NCBI RefSeq assembly: GCF_031348265.1 | Contig: NZ_CP133771.1 | Span: 1,302,001-1,366,000 of the forward strand | Length of the DNA stretch: 64,000 bases | DNA from: Streptomyces collinus | GTDB taxonomy: Bacteria > Actinomycetota > Actinomycetes > Streptomycetales > Streptomycetaceae | Reading direction: 5' to 3' | Translations under genes and position numbers: made by a program | In this document: one piece after another, positions 1-7,939 of the stretch | Layout: every line of letters starts with the position of its first letter | How positions within the stretch are numbered: position 1 is the stretch's first letter | Notes under the pieces: generated by a model | Seen by the model: the letters and a program-made list of their open reading frames with translations, nothing else | Databases searched by the model: none | What the model was told of the DNA's origin: nothing

Positions 1-499
1 CCGGAACCAGCAGCTTGCCGCGCCGCCGGCCACTGCCGACGAGCACGTACGGCAGGTCGACGACGGCCGCGTCCACCAGGACGGGCCAGCCGTCCGGCAG
101 GCCGAGCGGGGTGATGCCGCCGTACTCCATGCCGGTCTCGCCGGTGGCCGTGTCCATGGAGGCGAAGGAGGCCTTGCGGGCACCGAGCTGCCGGCGCACC
201 ACGCCGTTGACGTCGACCCGGGTGGTGGACAGCACGACGCACGCGGCGAGTGTGGATTCGCCGCCCCGCTTGCCCGCGACGACCACGCAGTTCGCCGACC
301 GCTCCAGCAGGTCCTGCCCGTAGTGCTGCACGAAGGTGGCGGTGTCGGCCCACTCCGGGTCGGTGTCGACGTAGACGATCTGCTCGGCCGGGACGCTGCC
401 CCGCCAGTGGCGTACGGCGTCGGCGACCGGGGCGGTGAGTTCGTCGAGGCAGGCGGGGGCCGGGCGGGCGTTGTCGAAGTGTCCGATGGGTGCGCGCAT
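1..499 (-). CDS. YbaK/EbsC-type aminoacyl-tRNA deacylase, C-terminus outside window
   Basis: The reverse strand reads from an ATG at 499 (MRAPIGHFDNARPAP) and runs off the left edge. About 166 codons are visible. Segments such as CVVVAGKRGGE, the hydrophobic CVVLSTTRVDVNGVV strand, GARKASFA, TGMEYGGITPLGLP and the final GRRRGKLLVP follow the order of the YbaK/ProX prolyl-tRNA editing domain. That family hydrolyses mischarged aminoacyl-tRNA in trans in the cytoplasm. The conserved lysine near the middle (GARKAS) and the GGITP-G-P loop that forms the active site are both present. The specific tRNA substrate cannot be told from sequence. The next gene (HTH-cupin) is on the same strand but is separated by about 40 bases and ends upstream of this start. 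Confidence 0.85.
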   Translation of the reverse strand, partial: MRAPIGHFDNARPAPACLDELTAPVADAVRHWRGSVPAEQIVYVDTDPEWADTATFVQHYGQDLLERSANCVVVAGKRGGESTLAACVVLSTTRVDVNGVVRRQLGARKASFASMDTATGETGMEYGGITPLGLPDGWPVLVDAAVVDLPYVLVGSGRRRGKLLVP

Positions 500-542
500 G
501 GCCGCACGCTAACAACAGCGCGTCGGCGGCGTCCCGGGCGTC

Positions 543-1115
543 TCAGGCCACGGGCGGCACCGAGACGGCCATGACCATCTCCATGGGCTCGTCGCCGGTG
601 TTGCCGTAGGTGTGCGGGACGTTGGCCTCGAAGTGGACGCTGGCGCCCGCGGGCACCCGGTGTTCGACGCCGTCGACGGTGAGGGTCAGTTCGCCCGTCG
701 TGACGTGCAGCAGTTCGGTCGTGCCGGCGGGGTGCGGGTCCGACGGGCTGCTCTCGCCGGGCATGAGCCGCCAGTCCCACATCTCCAGCGGGCCGGGCGC
801 CTCGGTGCCCGCCAGGAGCCGGTTGTAGCTGCCGGCGTCGGTGTGCCACAGCCGTACGGCCTGCTCGGCCGGGACGATGCGGACGTTCGGGCCCTGCTCG
901 TAGTCGAGCAGGGTGGTGATGCTGACGCCGAGTGCGTCGCCGATCTTGACGACGGTACCGAGGCTGGGGTTGGTGCGGGCCTGCTCGATCTGGATGAGCA
1001 TGCCGCGGCTGACGCCCGCCCGGGCGGCGAGCACGTCCAGGGTGAAGCCGCGCACCGCGCGCCAGTGCTTGACGCTCCGCGCCAGGGACTGGGTCAGCAG
1101 GTCGAGGTCCGACAC
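543..1115 (-). CDS. XRE-family HTH regulator with C-terminal cupin domain
   Basis: An N-terminal helix-turn-helix (TLDVLAARAGVSRGMLIQIEQARTNPSLGTV) is followed by a linker and a C-terminal cupin barrel with HPAGTTELLHVTTGELTL and VHFEANVPHTYGN. This is the usual plan of one-component regulators whose cupin senses a small ligand. I chose the GTG at 1115 (VSDLDLLTQSLARSVKHWR) because homologous proteins start at this conserved block. An ATG at 1148 is possible, but it would lie inside the palindrome at 1142-1159. The gene is divergent from the DMT exporter at 1213, so it probably controls that transporter and itself. The ligand is unknown. Confidence 0.88.
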   Translation of the reverse strand: MSDLDLLTQSLARSVKHWRAVRGFTLDVLAARAGVSRGMLIQIEQARTNPSLGTVVKIGDALGVSITTLLDYEQGPNVRIVPAEQAVRLWHTDAGSYNRLLAGTEAPGPLEMWDWRLMPGESSPSDPHPAGTTELLHVTTGELTLTVDGVEHRVPAGASVHFEANVPHTYGNTGDEPMEMVMAVSVPPVA

Positions 1116-1141
1116 GTTCCGTCCAATATTCTGTATGACAC

Positions 1142-1159
1142 AGTGCAATGTGTTGCACT
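1142..1159. promoter_or_regulatory. Candidate operator for the HTH-cupin regulator
   Basis: AGTGCAA-TGTG-TTGCACT is a perfect 7-base inverted repeat around a 4-base spacer. It sits in the 97-base gap between the divergent regulator (start 1115) and the transporter (start 1213). A second, smaller dyad, GTTCA-C-TGAAC, lies at 1180-1190. The position between divergent genes is typical of an autoregulated XRE-type operator. Binding is inferred. Confidence 0.45.
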
Positions 1160-1212
1160 ATGGTGTGGTTGACCTGATCGTTCACTGAACTGTACTGCGA
1201 GGTTTCCGCCCC

Positions 1213-2070
1213 ATGACAGCGCTCTTCGCCCTGGCCACCAGCCTGTTGTGGGGGCTGGCCGATTTCGGCGGCGGTCTGCTGACCCGGCGCACACCCGCGC
1301 TCACGGTGGTCGTGGTCTCGCAGTCGATCGCGGTGGTGGTGCTCGGCGCCCTCGTGGTGGCGACCGGCGGCTGGAGCGAGGCGGGGCCACAGCTGTGGTT
1401 CGCCGTCGCGGCCGGGCTGGTCGGGCCGGTGGCGATGCTCGCCTTCTACAAGGCGCTCGCGCTGGGCCCGATGGGCGTGGTCTCGCCGCTGGGGTCGATC
1501 GGTGTGGCCGTGCCGGTCGGGGTGGGCCTCATGCTGGGCGAGCGTCCGGGCCTGCTGCAGCTCGCCGGCATCCTGGTCGCCGTGGCGGGAGTCTGCCTCG
1601 CCGGCGGCCCCCAGTTCCGCGGCGCCCCCGTCCAGCGCCAGGCCATCGCCCTGACCCTGCTCGCGGCGTTCGGCTTCGGCGCGGTGATGGCCCTGATCGC
1701 CGAGGCGTCGACGACGCTGACCGGGCTGTTCCTCGCCCTGTTCGTGCAGCGGGTGACGAACGTCGCCGCGGGCGGTCTCGCGCTGTTCGTGTCGGTGCGA
1801 CGCGGCGGGCCCGCCCTCCCGGCGGACGGCTTCCCCTGGCGCACCCTGCCCGCCCTCGCCTTCGTCGGCCTCGCGGACGTCGCCGCGAACGGCACGTACT
1901 CGATCGCCGCACAGCACGGCCCGGTGACGGTCGCCGCCGTGCTGGCCTCCCTGTACCCGGTGGTGACGGCCGTGGCCGCGCGGGGCGTGCTGCGTGAACG
2001 GCTGCGGGCGGTGCAGGCCGCGGGGGCGGGACTGGCCCTGGTGGGGACGGTGCTGCTGGCGTCGGGCTGA
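1213..2070 (+). CDS. EamA/DMT-family transporter
   Basis: A 285-residue protein made almost entirely of hydrophobic helices, about ten in two homologous halves. It opens with LATSLLWGLADFGGG, and the second half begins near QAIALTLLAAFGFGAVMALIA. This is the EamA (10 TMS drug/metabolite exporter) architecture, normally exporting or importing small metabolites across the cytoplasmic membrane. The ATG at 1213 has only a weak GAGG ribosome site about nine bases upstream. It is divergent from the HTH-cupin regulator, and the shared gap holds a palindrome. The substrate is unknown. It is one of four DMT transporters in the window. Confidence 0.9.
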   Translation: MTALFALATSLLWGLADFGGGLLTRRTPALTVVVVSQSIAVVVLGALVVATGGWSEAGPQLWFAVAAGLVGPVAMLAFYKALALGPMGVVSPLGSIGVAVPVGVGLMLGERPGLLQLAGILVAVAGVCLAGGPQFRGAPVQRQAIALTLLAAFGFGAVMALIAEASTTLTGLFLALFVQRVTNVAAGGLALFVSVRRGGPALPADGFPWRTLPALAFVGLADVAANGTYSIAAQHGPVTVAAVLASLYPVVTAVAARGVLRERLRAVQAAGAGLALVGTVLLASG

Positions 2071-2078
2071 CCGGACCG

Positions 2079-2876
2079 TCAGGAACCCGGCTCCAGCTCC
2101 GCGAGTCCGGCCGCCGCCTCCTCGTCCAGCTCGGCCAGCCGCGCCGCCGTCTCCTCGTCCAGGCCGGACAGCGCGCTCAGCTGCTCGGGGGTGACGCCGT
2201 CCGGTATCGGCACCGGCGCCGGGGTGCGCAACGGTGGCTGCCAGCCGTCGGCGGGGGTCCAGCGCCGTACGACGCGGGCCGGTGCGCCCGCCACCACACA
2301 GTGGTCGGGCACCGCCCCCCGCACGACCGCGCCCGCGGCCACCACCACGTTCCGCCCGATCCGGGCGCCCGGCAGGATCACCGCTCCGGTGCCGATCCAG
2401 CAGCCGGGCCCGATCTCCACCGGCTCCATCCGCGGCCACTGCTTGCCGATCGGCTGGTGCGGATCGTCGTAGGAGTGGTTCGTGGACGTGACGTAGACGT
2501 ACGGGCCGAAGTAGCAGTCGTTGCCGATCGTGACCGTCGTGTCGGCGATGACGTGGCTGCCGCGGCCCAGGACGACGCCGTCGCCGATGCGCAGGATCGG
2601 GTCCGGGCCGAGGTCGAGGTCGGGCATCAGGCCGGCGGTGAGGGTGACCTGCTCGCCGATGATGCAGTAGGAGCCGAGGTGGATCCAGGGCTCGCCGAAG
2701 ACCGTGCCGAGCGGGAAGGCGAGTCTAGTACCTGTTCCCATCGTGCCGAACCGGTAGCGGCCGGGGTGCTCGGCGGTGACGGAGCCCGTGCGCTGCACCC
2801 AGGCCCAGCCCACGTGGACGGCGCGCTGCGTGAGGCCCCGCCGCCAGGATGAGAACGTGTTCTTGCGCTTCGGCAC
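2079..2876 (-). CDS. Hexapeptide-repeat (left-handed beta-helix) acyltransferase-like protein
   Basis: The GTG at 2876 (VPKRKNTFSSWRRG) gives 265 residues. The upstream ORF extension to 2939 is unlikely because it would run toward the divergent gene. The middle contains isoleucine/valine-rich hexapeptide turns (IGDGVVLGRGSHVIADTTV, IGNDCYFGPYVYV, IGPGCWIGTGAVILPGARI) ending in VPDHCVVAGAPARVVRRW, the signature of trimeric LbH acetyltransferases. The acidic C-terminal tail (EEETAARLAELDEEAAAG) is less usual. Such enzymes acetylate sugars or small molecules using acetyl-CoA, but the acceptor is not deducible. It ends 8 bases from the convergent EamA gene. Confidence 0.82.
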   Translation of the reverse strand: MPKRKNTFSSWRRGLTQRAVHVGWAWVQRTGSVTAEHPGRYRFGTMGTGTRLAFPLGTVFGEPWIHLGSYCIIGEQVTLTAGLMPDLDLGPDPILRIGDGVVLGRGSHVIADTTVTIGNDCYFGPYVYVTSTNHSYDDPHQPIGKQWPRMEPVEIGPGCWIGTGAVILPGARIGRNVVVAAGAVVRGAVPDHCVVAGAPARVVRRWTPADGWQPPLRTPAPVPIPDGVTPEQLSALSGLDEETAARLAELDEEAAAGLAELEPGS

Positions 2877-2986
2877 GTGCTCACGGTACTCAGCGGTAGC
2901 TCCACCCGCGGCGTCGGATGCCTGTGATCTTCGCCCCACCGGGTGGCGTACGGTTTGCGCGTTGTCTACGACGCTGGGAGGCGGAC

Positions 2987-3514
2987 ATGGGTCGGCGCGC
3001 GATGATCACGGGGATCGGCGGCAGGGAGCCGGAGATCGACGAGACGGCTTTCGTGGCGCCGACGGCGTCGGTGATCGGGGGCGTGACGCTGGGCGCGGGG
3101 GCGAGCGTCTGGTACGGAGCCGTGGTGCGCGGCGACGTCGAGGCGATCTCCGTCGGGGCCAGCAGCAACGTCCAGGACAACTGCACCCTCCACGCCGACC
3201 CTGGGTTCCCGGTGAGCGTCGGTGAGCGGGTGAGCATCGGGCACAACGCGGTGGTGCACGGGGCGACGGTCGAGGACGACTGTCTGATCGGGATGGGCGC
3301 GACGGTGCTGAACGGGGCGGTGATCGGGGCCGGGTCGCTGGTTGCCGCGCAGGCGCTGGTGCCGCAGGGGATGGTGGTGCCGCCCGGTTCGCTGGTGGCG
3401 GGTGTGCCCGCGAAGGTCCGGCGGGAGCTGTCGGAGGAGGAGCGGCAGGGCGTCACCCTCAACGGCACGATGTACGCCGAGCTGGCGAAGGCGCATCGGG
3501 ATGTGCATGCGTAG
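2987..3514 (+). CDS. Gamma-carbonic-anhydrase-like hexapeptide protein
   Basis: A 175-residue left-handed beta-helix protein. Start at ATG 2987, preceded by GGGAGGCGG; in-frame upstream codons lack a ribosome site. Three histidines (about residues 69, 86 and 91, in NCTLHADPG and IGHNAVVHG) match the zinc ligands of gamma-class carbonic anhydrases. Asp50 (VVRGDVE) and the QDNC segment are also kept. Family members range from true carbonic anhydrases to YrdA/PaaY-like proteins of unclear activity, so enzyme function is probable rather than certain. It is divergent from the acyltransferase-like gene and is followed by a dispersed repeat and an IS element. Confidence 0.85.
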   Translation: MGRRAMITGIGGREPEIDETAFVAPTASVIGGVTLGAGASVWYGAVVRGDVEAISVGASSNVQDNCTLHADPGFPVSVGERVSIGHNAVVHGATVEDDCLIGMGATVLNGAVIGAGSLVAAQALVPQGMVVPPGSLVAGVPAKVRRELSEEERQGVTLNGTMYAELAKAHRDVHA

Positions 3515-3540
3515 GTTCTTCGGCGGGTGCGGCATCGTGG

Positions 3541-3594
3541 GGGCTGGTCGCGCTCACGCGGCGGAGCCGCACATCGATACAGCCCCGCACCCCT
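3541..3594 (+). repeat. Dispersed 54-base intergenic repeat, copy A
   Basis: The segment starts GGGCTGGTCGCGC and ends CCCGCACCCCT. It matches the reverse complement of 13585-13638 at 46 of 54 positions by direct comparison. It contains the small stem GCGGCGGAGCCGC. From general familiarity with Streptomyces chromosomes I believe near-identical copies are common between genes, but that is recollection. The IS element is inserted at the CTAG on its 3' edge. Confidence 0.7.
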
Positions 3595-4500
3595 AGGCAG
3601 TTTCGTTTGGATCAGTCGGTCGTTGGTCCGGGTGTGTCGTTGACTGACCTGCAGTGGGCGCGGATTGAGCCGTTACTCCCGGACCGAACGCCGAAGCGGG
3701 GTGGCCGCTGGCGGGACCACCGCGAGGTGATCGACGCGATCGCCTACAAGTTCCAGACCGGAACGCAGTGGGTTCACCTGCCGGAGAAGTACGGCAACTG
3801 GCGAGGCGTCTACAACCGGCTGCGGATGTGGGCCGTGGACGGCACCTGGGAGCGGGTGTTCACCGCTTTGGTCGCCCAGGCCGACGCGGACGAGGACCTG
3901 AGCTGGGCCGTGTCGGTGGACTCCACCATCGTGCGGGCTCACCAGCACGCGGCCGGGGCGCGCAAAAGGGGGCCCCGGCCGGCGAACCCGCCGACCACGC
4001 CATCGGCCGGTCCCGGGGCGGACTGACCACGAAAATCCACCTCGCTGCCGATGCCCGCTGCCGACCTCTGGCGTTCGTTCTCACCGCGGGCCAGGCCGGT
4101 GACGCACCCGCTTTCACCGATGTCATGGCCCGCCTGCGCGTTCCTCGTCGGCGAGGACGGCCCCGCACCAGACCGGACCTGGTCCTGGCCGACAAGGCGT
4201 ACTCCTCCCGCGCGATCCGCGAGCACCTGCGCAAGCGCGGCATCCGGGCAGTGATCCCCGTCCCCGCTGACCAGCACGCACACCGGCTGCGTCGGGGCAG
4301 CCGCGGTGGCAGGCCACCGGCATTCGACCGCGAGACTTACAAGCAGCGCAACACCGTCGAGCGGTGCATCAACCGCCTGAAGCAGTGGCGAGGTATCGCC
4401 ACCCGCTACGAGAAGACCGCCACCATCTACCTGGCCGGACTCCACGTCGCGGGCATCTTCCTCTGGTCCGCCCGGTGATCCAAACGAAACTGCCTAGGGG
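3590..4500 (+). mobile_element. IS5-family insertion sequence, complete
   Basis: Perfect 25-base terminal inverted repeats lie at 3590-3614 and 4476-4500 (inner part GGCAGTTTCGTTTGGATCA). They include a CTAG-containing end that probably represents the duplicated target. The element carries a two-frame DDE transposase filling almost all of its length. CTAG targeting and a split transposase are known features of the IS427 subgroup of IS5. The intact ends and catalytic residues suggest a recent, possibly active copy. The right-hand CTAG supplies the TAG stop of dedA. Confidence 0.95.
3607..4478 (+). CDS. IS5-family transposase (orfA/orfB, -1 frameshift)
   Basis: orfA (3607-4026) begins MDQSVVGPGVSLTDLQWARI and holds the first catalytic Asp (SVDSTIVRAH). 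orfB is one frame back and ends at 4478. It contains GGLTTKIHLAADA, the second Asp (LVLADKAYSS) and the Glu in NTVERCINRLKQWRG. A -1 slip at AAAAGGGGG (3964-3972) joins them as ARKKGAPAGEPADHA, which matches the uninterrupted form of the family as I remember it. The product is a DDE transposase acting on the terminal repeats. orfA carries a TTA leucine codon at 3673-3675, so translation may depend on the bldA tRNA. Confidence 0.92.
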
Positions 4501-5132
4501 ACCTGTGCTTCTGCCGCTTCCAGGTTCTGGCCCGCCTTCTTCGCCTTGCGCTTGAGCACCAGCATGGACGTGAGGCCCACCAGGACCGCCGCGACCAGGC
4601 CGAGCCACGAGAAGCGCTTCAGCCAGGACTCCGCGACGATGCCGACGTAGTAGATGACCGCCGTCGTGCCGCCGGCCCAGAGGATGCCGCCGAGGATGTT
4701 GGCGATGAGGAACTTCCAGTACGGCATGCGGAGCACACCGGCGAGGGGGCCGGCGAAGATGCGCAGCAGGGCGACGAAGCGGCCGAAGAAGACCGCCCAC
4801 ATGCCCCACTTCTCGAAGGAGCGCTCGGCGGTGGCGATGTGCCCCTCGCTGAAGTGCTTGGGGAACTTGCCGCCCAGCCAGGCCAGCAGGGGCCGCCCGC
4901 CCTTGCGGCCGATCGCGTAGCCGATCGAGTCGCCGATGATCGCACCGGCCGTGGCGCTGGCGCCGAGGACGACGGGGTCGATCTCGCCGTGCTGGGACGC
5001 GAGCAGCGCCGAGGAGACGAGGATGATCTCGCCCGGCAGCGGGATGCCCAGGCTCTCCAGGCCGATGACCACTCCCACCAGCGCGTAGACGGCGACGGCG
5101 GGTACGGTTTCGAGCCACTCCTGGACGTGCAA
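4494..5132 (-). CDS. DedA-family membrane protein
   Basis: A 212-residue polytopic protein with the DedA signature: GLESLGIPLPGEI near the N-terminus, then a re-entrant region, and FFGRFVALLRIFAGPLAGVLRMPYWKFLIAN in the second half. DedA proteins are membrane transporters or flippases (undecaprenyl-phosphate or other lipids) needed for envelope integrity. The start is probably the TTG at 5132, because AAAGGA lies seven bases upstream and no in-frame ATG or GTG is nearby. The TAG stop at 4494-4496 lies in the terminal CTAG of the adjacent IS. Joining the flanks without the IS also gives ...GTC CCC TAG, so the protein end is unchanged. Confidence 0.93.
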   Translation of the reverse strand: MHVQEWLETVPAVAVYALVGVVIGLESLGIPLPGEIILVSSALLASQHGEIDPVVLGASATAGAIIGDSIGYAIGRKGGRPLLAWLGGKFPKHFSEGHIATAERSFEKWGMWAVFFGRFVALLRIFAGPLAGVLRMPYWKFLIANILGGILWAGGTTAVIYYVGIVAESWLKRFSWLGLVAAVLVGLTSMLVLKRKAKKAGQNLEAAEAQVP

Positions 5133-5204
5133 CGCCGGTTCCTTTCTCTGAGCTTCCCTGCGTGCCCCGGGAAGCCTACCGGCTCTGAAGACGTCCCTCG
5201 CGGC

Positions 5205-7601
5205 TCAGGCGTTCCAGCTCCACTCGGCGACCTCGGGCAGGTCGGTGCCGTGCTCACGGATCCAGGCGTGATGGCGGGTGCGGGCGTCGGCCATCCGCTG
5301 GCGTACGGCCGTGGCGCGCACCGCGAGGCCCGGGACGCGGTCGATGACGTCCATGACCAGGCGGTAGCGGTCGAGGTCGTTGCGGACGACCATGTCGAAC
5401 GGCGTGGTCGTGGTGCCGGCCTCCTTGTAGCCGCGCACGTGCAGGTTCTGATGGCCGGTGCGGCGGTAGGCGAGGCGGTGGATCAGCCACGGATAGCCGT
5501 GGTAGGCGAAGATCACCGGCTTGGTCGTGGTGAACAGGCCGTCGTACTCGAAGTCGCTCATGCCGTGCGGGTGCTCCCCCTGGGGCAGCAGCCGGGCGAG
5601 GTCGACGACGTTGACGACCCGGACGGACAGCTCGGGCAGGTACCGGCGGAGCAGGTGCGCGGCGGCCAGCGTCTCCTGGGTCGGGACGTCACCGGCGCAG
5701 GCCAGCACGACGTCGGGCTCGGCGCCGTCCTCGGTGCCCGCCCACTCCCAGATGCCGGCGCCGCGGGCGCAGTGCACCCGGGCCTCCTCGTTCGACAGCC
5801 AGTCGAAGCAGGGCTGCTTGCCGGCCACGATGACGTTGACGTAGTCGCGGCTGCGCAGGGCGTGGTCGGCCACCGACAGCAGGGTGTTGGCGTCCGGCGG
5901 GAGGTAGACGCGGACGACCTCGGGGCTCTTGTTGAGGACGTGGTCGACGAAGCCGGGGTCCTGGTGGGAGAAGCCGTTGTGGTCCTGCCGCCACACATGG
6001 GAGGTCAGCAGGTAGTTCAGGGAGGAGATGGGGGCCCGCCAGGGCAGCCTGCGGGAGGTGCGCAGCCACTTGATGTGCTGGTTGACCATGGAGTCGACGA
6101 TGTGCACGAACGCTTCGTAGCAGGAGAACAGCCCGTGCCGGCCGGTGAGCAGGTAGCCCTCCAGCCAGCCCTGGCACAGGTGCTCGGAGAGGATCTCCAT
6201 CACCCGGCCGTGCCGGTCCAGGTGCTCGTCCACGGGCAGGGTCCCGGCCTGCCAGGCCTTGCCGCTCGCGCCGTAGACGGCCTGGAGGCGGTTGGAGGCG
6301 GTCTCGTCGGGCCCGACCAGGCGGAAGTCGCGGCGGTCGGCGGTGTCGCGCATGACCCGGGCGAGAAGGTCGCCGAGGACCCGGGTGGGTTCGTGCGTCG
6401 TCGTGCCGGGCTTGTCGACGGGGACGGCGAAGTCGTCCAGGGACGGGATCGGCAGGTCGCGGACGAGCAGTCCGCCGTTGGCGTGCGGGGTGGCGCCGAG
6501 CCGCCTGGTGTCGTCGGGGACGCAGGCGAGGACGTCCGCGACGGGGCGGCCCTCGGCGTCGAACAGTTCCTCGGGCCGGTACGAGCGCAGCCAGGACTCC
6601 AGCTGCCGCAGGTGCTCGGGGTTGTCGCGGACGCCGGACAGCGGCACCTGGTGGGCGCGCCACGTACCCTCGACCGGTTCGCCGTCGACCTCGGCCGGGC
6701 CGGTCCAGCCCTTGGGGGTGCGCAGTACGATCACCGGCCAGTGCGGGCGCTCGGTCGCGCCGTCCTCGCGGGCGGCGCGCTGTGCGGCGGCGATGCGGTC
6801 GAGCGCGGTGTCCATGGCCGCGGCCATCGCGCGGTGGACGGTGGCCGGTTCGTCGCCGGCGACATGGATCGGCTCGTGTCCGTAGCCGCGCAGCAGCGCG
6901 TCGAGTTCCTCCTCCGGGATCCGGGCCAGCACGGTCGGATTGGCGATCTTGTAGCCGTTGAGGTGCAGGATCGGCAGGACGGCACCGTCGTGGACGGGGT
7001 CGAGGAACTTGTTGGCGTGCCAGGACCCGGCGAGCGGCCCGGTCTCCGCCTCGCCGTCGCCGATCACGCAGGCCACCAGCAGGTCCGGGTTGTCGAGGGC
7101 GGCGCCGTAGGCGTGGGCGAGGGAGTAGCCGAGTTCGCCGCCCTCGTGGATCGAGCCGGGCACTTCCGGGGCGACGTGGCTGGGCACACCGCCGGGGAAG
7201 GAGAACTGCCGCATCAGCAGTTCCATGCCCTCGGCGTCCCGGGAGGCGTCCGGGTACTTCTCGCTGTAGCTGCCCTCCAGCCAGGAGTTGGCGAGGACCG
7301 ACGGCCCGCCGTGGCCCGGGCCCCAGATGCACAGGGCGTCCAGCTCGCGTGCCCTGATCACACGGTTGAGGTGCGTGTACACCAGGTTCAGCCCGGGTGA
7401 GGTGCCCCAGTGGCCCAGCAGCCGCGGCTTGATGTGCTCCGGCCGCAGCGGCTCGGTGAGCAGGGGGTTGGCCAGCAGATAGATCTGACCGGCCGCCAGG
7501 TAGTTGGCGGCCCGCCAGTGGGCGTCCAGCGTGCGCAGTTCCTCGTCGGTCGGGGCGGTCGGGCTGTCGGTCCTGCTGTCCTGGCGCGGGGCCTCGGGCA
7601 T
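5205..7601 (-). CDS. xfp: Phosphoketolase (xylulose-5-P/fructose-6-P)
   Basis: A 798-residue thiamine-diphosphate enzyme of full family length. Visible marks are [54 protein letters not shown], the TPP motif [19 protein letters not shown], and the C-terminal [36 protein letters not shown]. It splits xylulose-5-phosphate (and probably fructose-6-phosphate) with phosphate to acetyl-phosphate plus glyceraldehyde-3-phosphate or erythrose-4-phosphate in the cytoplasm. Start at ATG 7601 with AGGGAG upstream. It is transcribed away from a 46-base repeat array. The 72-base gap to dedA shows no terminator. Confidence 0.96.
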   Translation of the reverse strand: MPEAPRQDSRTDSPTAPTDEELRTLDAHWRAANYLAAGQIYLLANPLLTEPLRPEHIKPRLLGHWGTSPGLNLVYTHLNRVIRARELDALCIWGPGHGGPSVLANSWLEGSYSEKYPDASRDAEGMELLMRQFSFPGGVPSHVAPEVPGSIHEGGELGYSLAHAYGAALDNPDLLVACVIGDGEAETGPLAGSWHANKFLDPVHDGAVLPILHLNGYKIANPTVLARIPEEELDALLRGYGHEPIHVAGDEPATVHRAMAAAMDTALDRIAAAQRAAREDGATERPHWPVIVLRTPKGWTGPAEVDGEPVEGTWRAHQVPLSGVRDNPEHLRQLESWLRSYRPEELFDAEGRPVADVLACVPDDTRRLGATPHANGGLLVRDLPIPSLDDFAVPVDKPGTTTHEPTRVLGDLLARVMRDTADRRDFRLVGPDETASNRLQAVYGASGKAWQAGTLPVDEHLDRHGRVMEILSEHLCQGWLEGYLLTGRHGLFSCYEAFVHIVDSMVNQHIKWLRTSRRLPWRAPISSLNYLLTSHVWRQDHNGFSHQDPGFVDHVLNKSPEVVRVYLPPDANTLLSVADHALRSRDYVNVIVAGKQPCFDWLSNEEARVHCARGAGIWEWAGTEDGAEPDVVLACAGDVPTQETLAAAHLLRRYLPELSVRVVNVVDLARLLPQGEHPHGMSDFEYDGLFTTTKPVIFAYHGYPWLIHRLAYRRTGHQNLHVRGYKEAGTTTTPFDMVVRNDLDRYRLVMDVIDRVPGLAVRATAVRQRMADARTRHHAWIREHGTDLPEVAEWSWNA

Positions 7602-7743
7602 GAGTGACTCCCTGGGGTTCTGCGGGCTGCCTCAGGAGGAGTACCAGTTTGTTCCGGTTCGATGCCAGGCGCCTCTCGGCCATGCCGGTCGCACCGCCGG
7701 GCGTGAACAGCCCACCCGTGCGTCGTCAGCGTGAGCAGCCGGT
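7602..7743. other. Leader region between phosphoketolase and the repeat array
   Basis: This 142-base stretch lies upstream of the phosphoketolase start and should contain its promoter. I see no confident -35/-10 pair, hairpin or reading frame. Together with the array at 7744-7924 it fills the gap down to the next stop codon at 7940. Confidence 0.5.
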
Positions 7744-7924
7744 GTCCTCGCAGCACCACGCCGCGCCCCGGGGGGCGCCCGGGCGGAGTGTCCGCGCAGC
7801 ACTGCGCCGCACCCCAGGGCACGCCCGGGCGCATTGTCTTCGCAGCACTCCGCCGCACCCCAGGAGACTCCCCGGCGCAGCGTCCTCGCACCACTGCGCG
7901 CCCCCAGGAGACTCCCGGGCGGGC
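7744..7924. repeat. 46-base imperfect tandem repeat, four units
   Basis: Units start at 7744, 7790, 7836 and 7882, each opening GTCCTCGCAGCAC or a close variant. The first three are exactly 46 bases and the fourth is about three bases shorter. Shared blocks are GCAGCAC, CGCCGCACCCCAGG and CCCGGGCG; units 3 and 4 share CAGGAGACTCCC. The array begins 16 bases past the stop codon of the sigma-like/lectin gene (7940), on its 3' side. Confidence 0.8.
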
Positions 7925-7939
7925 GGCCCCCGGTCCGTT

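Noticed and set aside
1169..1196. TTGACC-N16-TGTACT promoter before EamA
   Set aside because: The implied transcript start would fall after the only ribosome-site candidate, so it was not listed as a feature.
4839..7400. 853-codon forward frame opposite phosphoketolase
   Set aside because: It is the antisense of a clear xfp gene. Long shadow frames are expected in DNA of this GC content, and it has no motifs.
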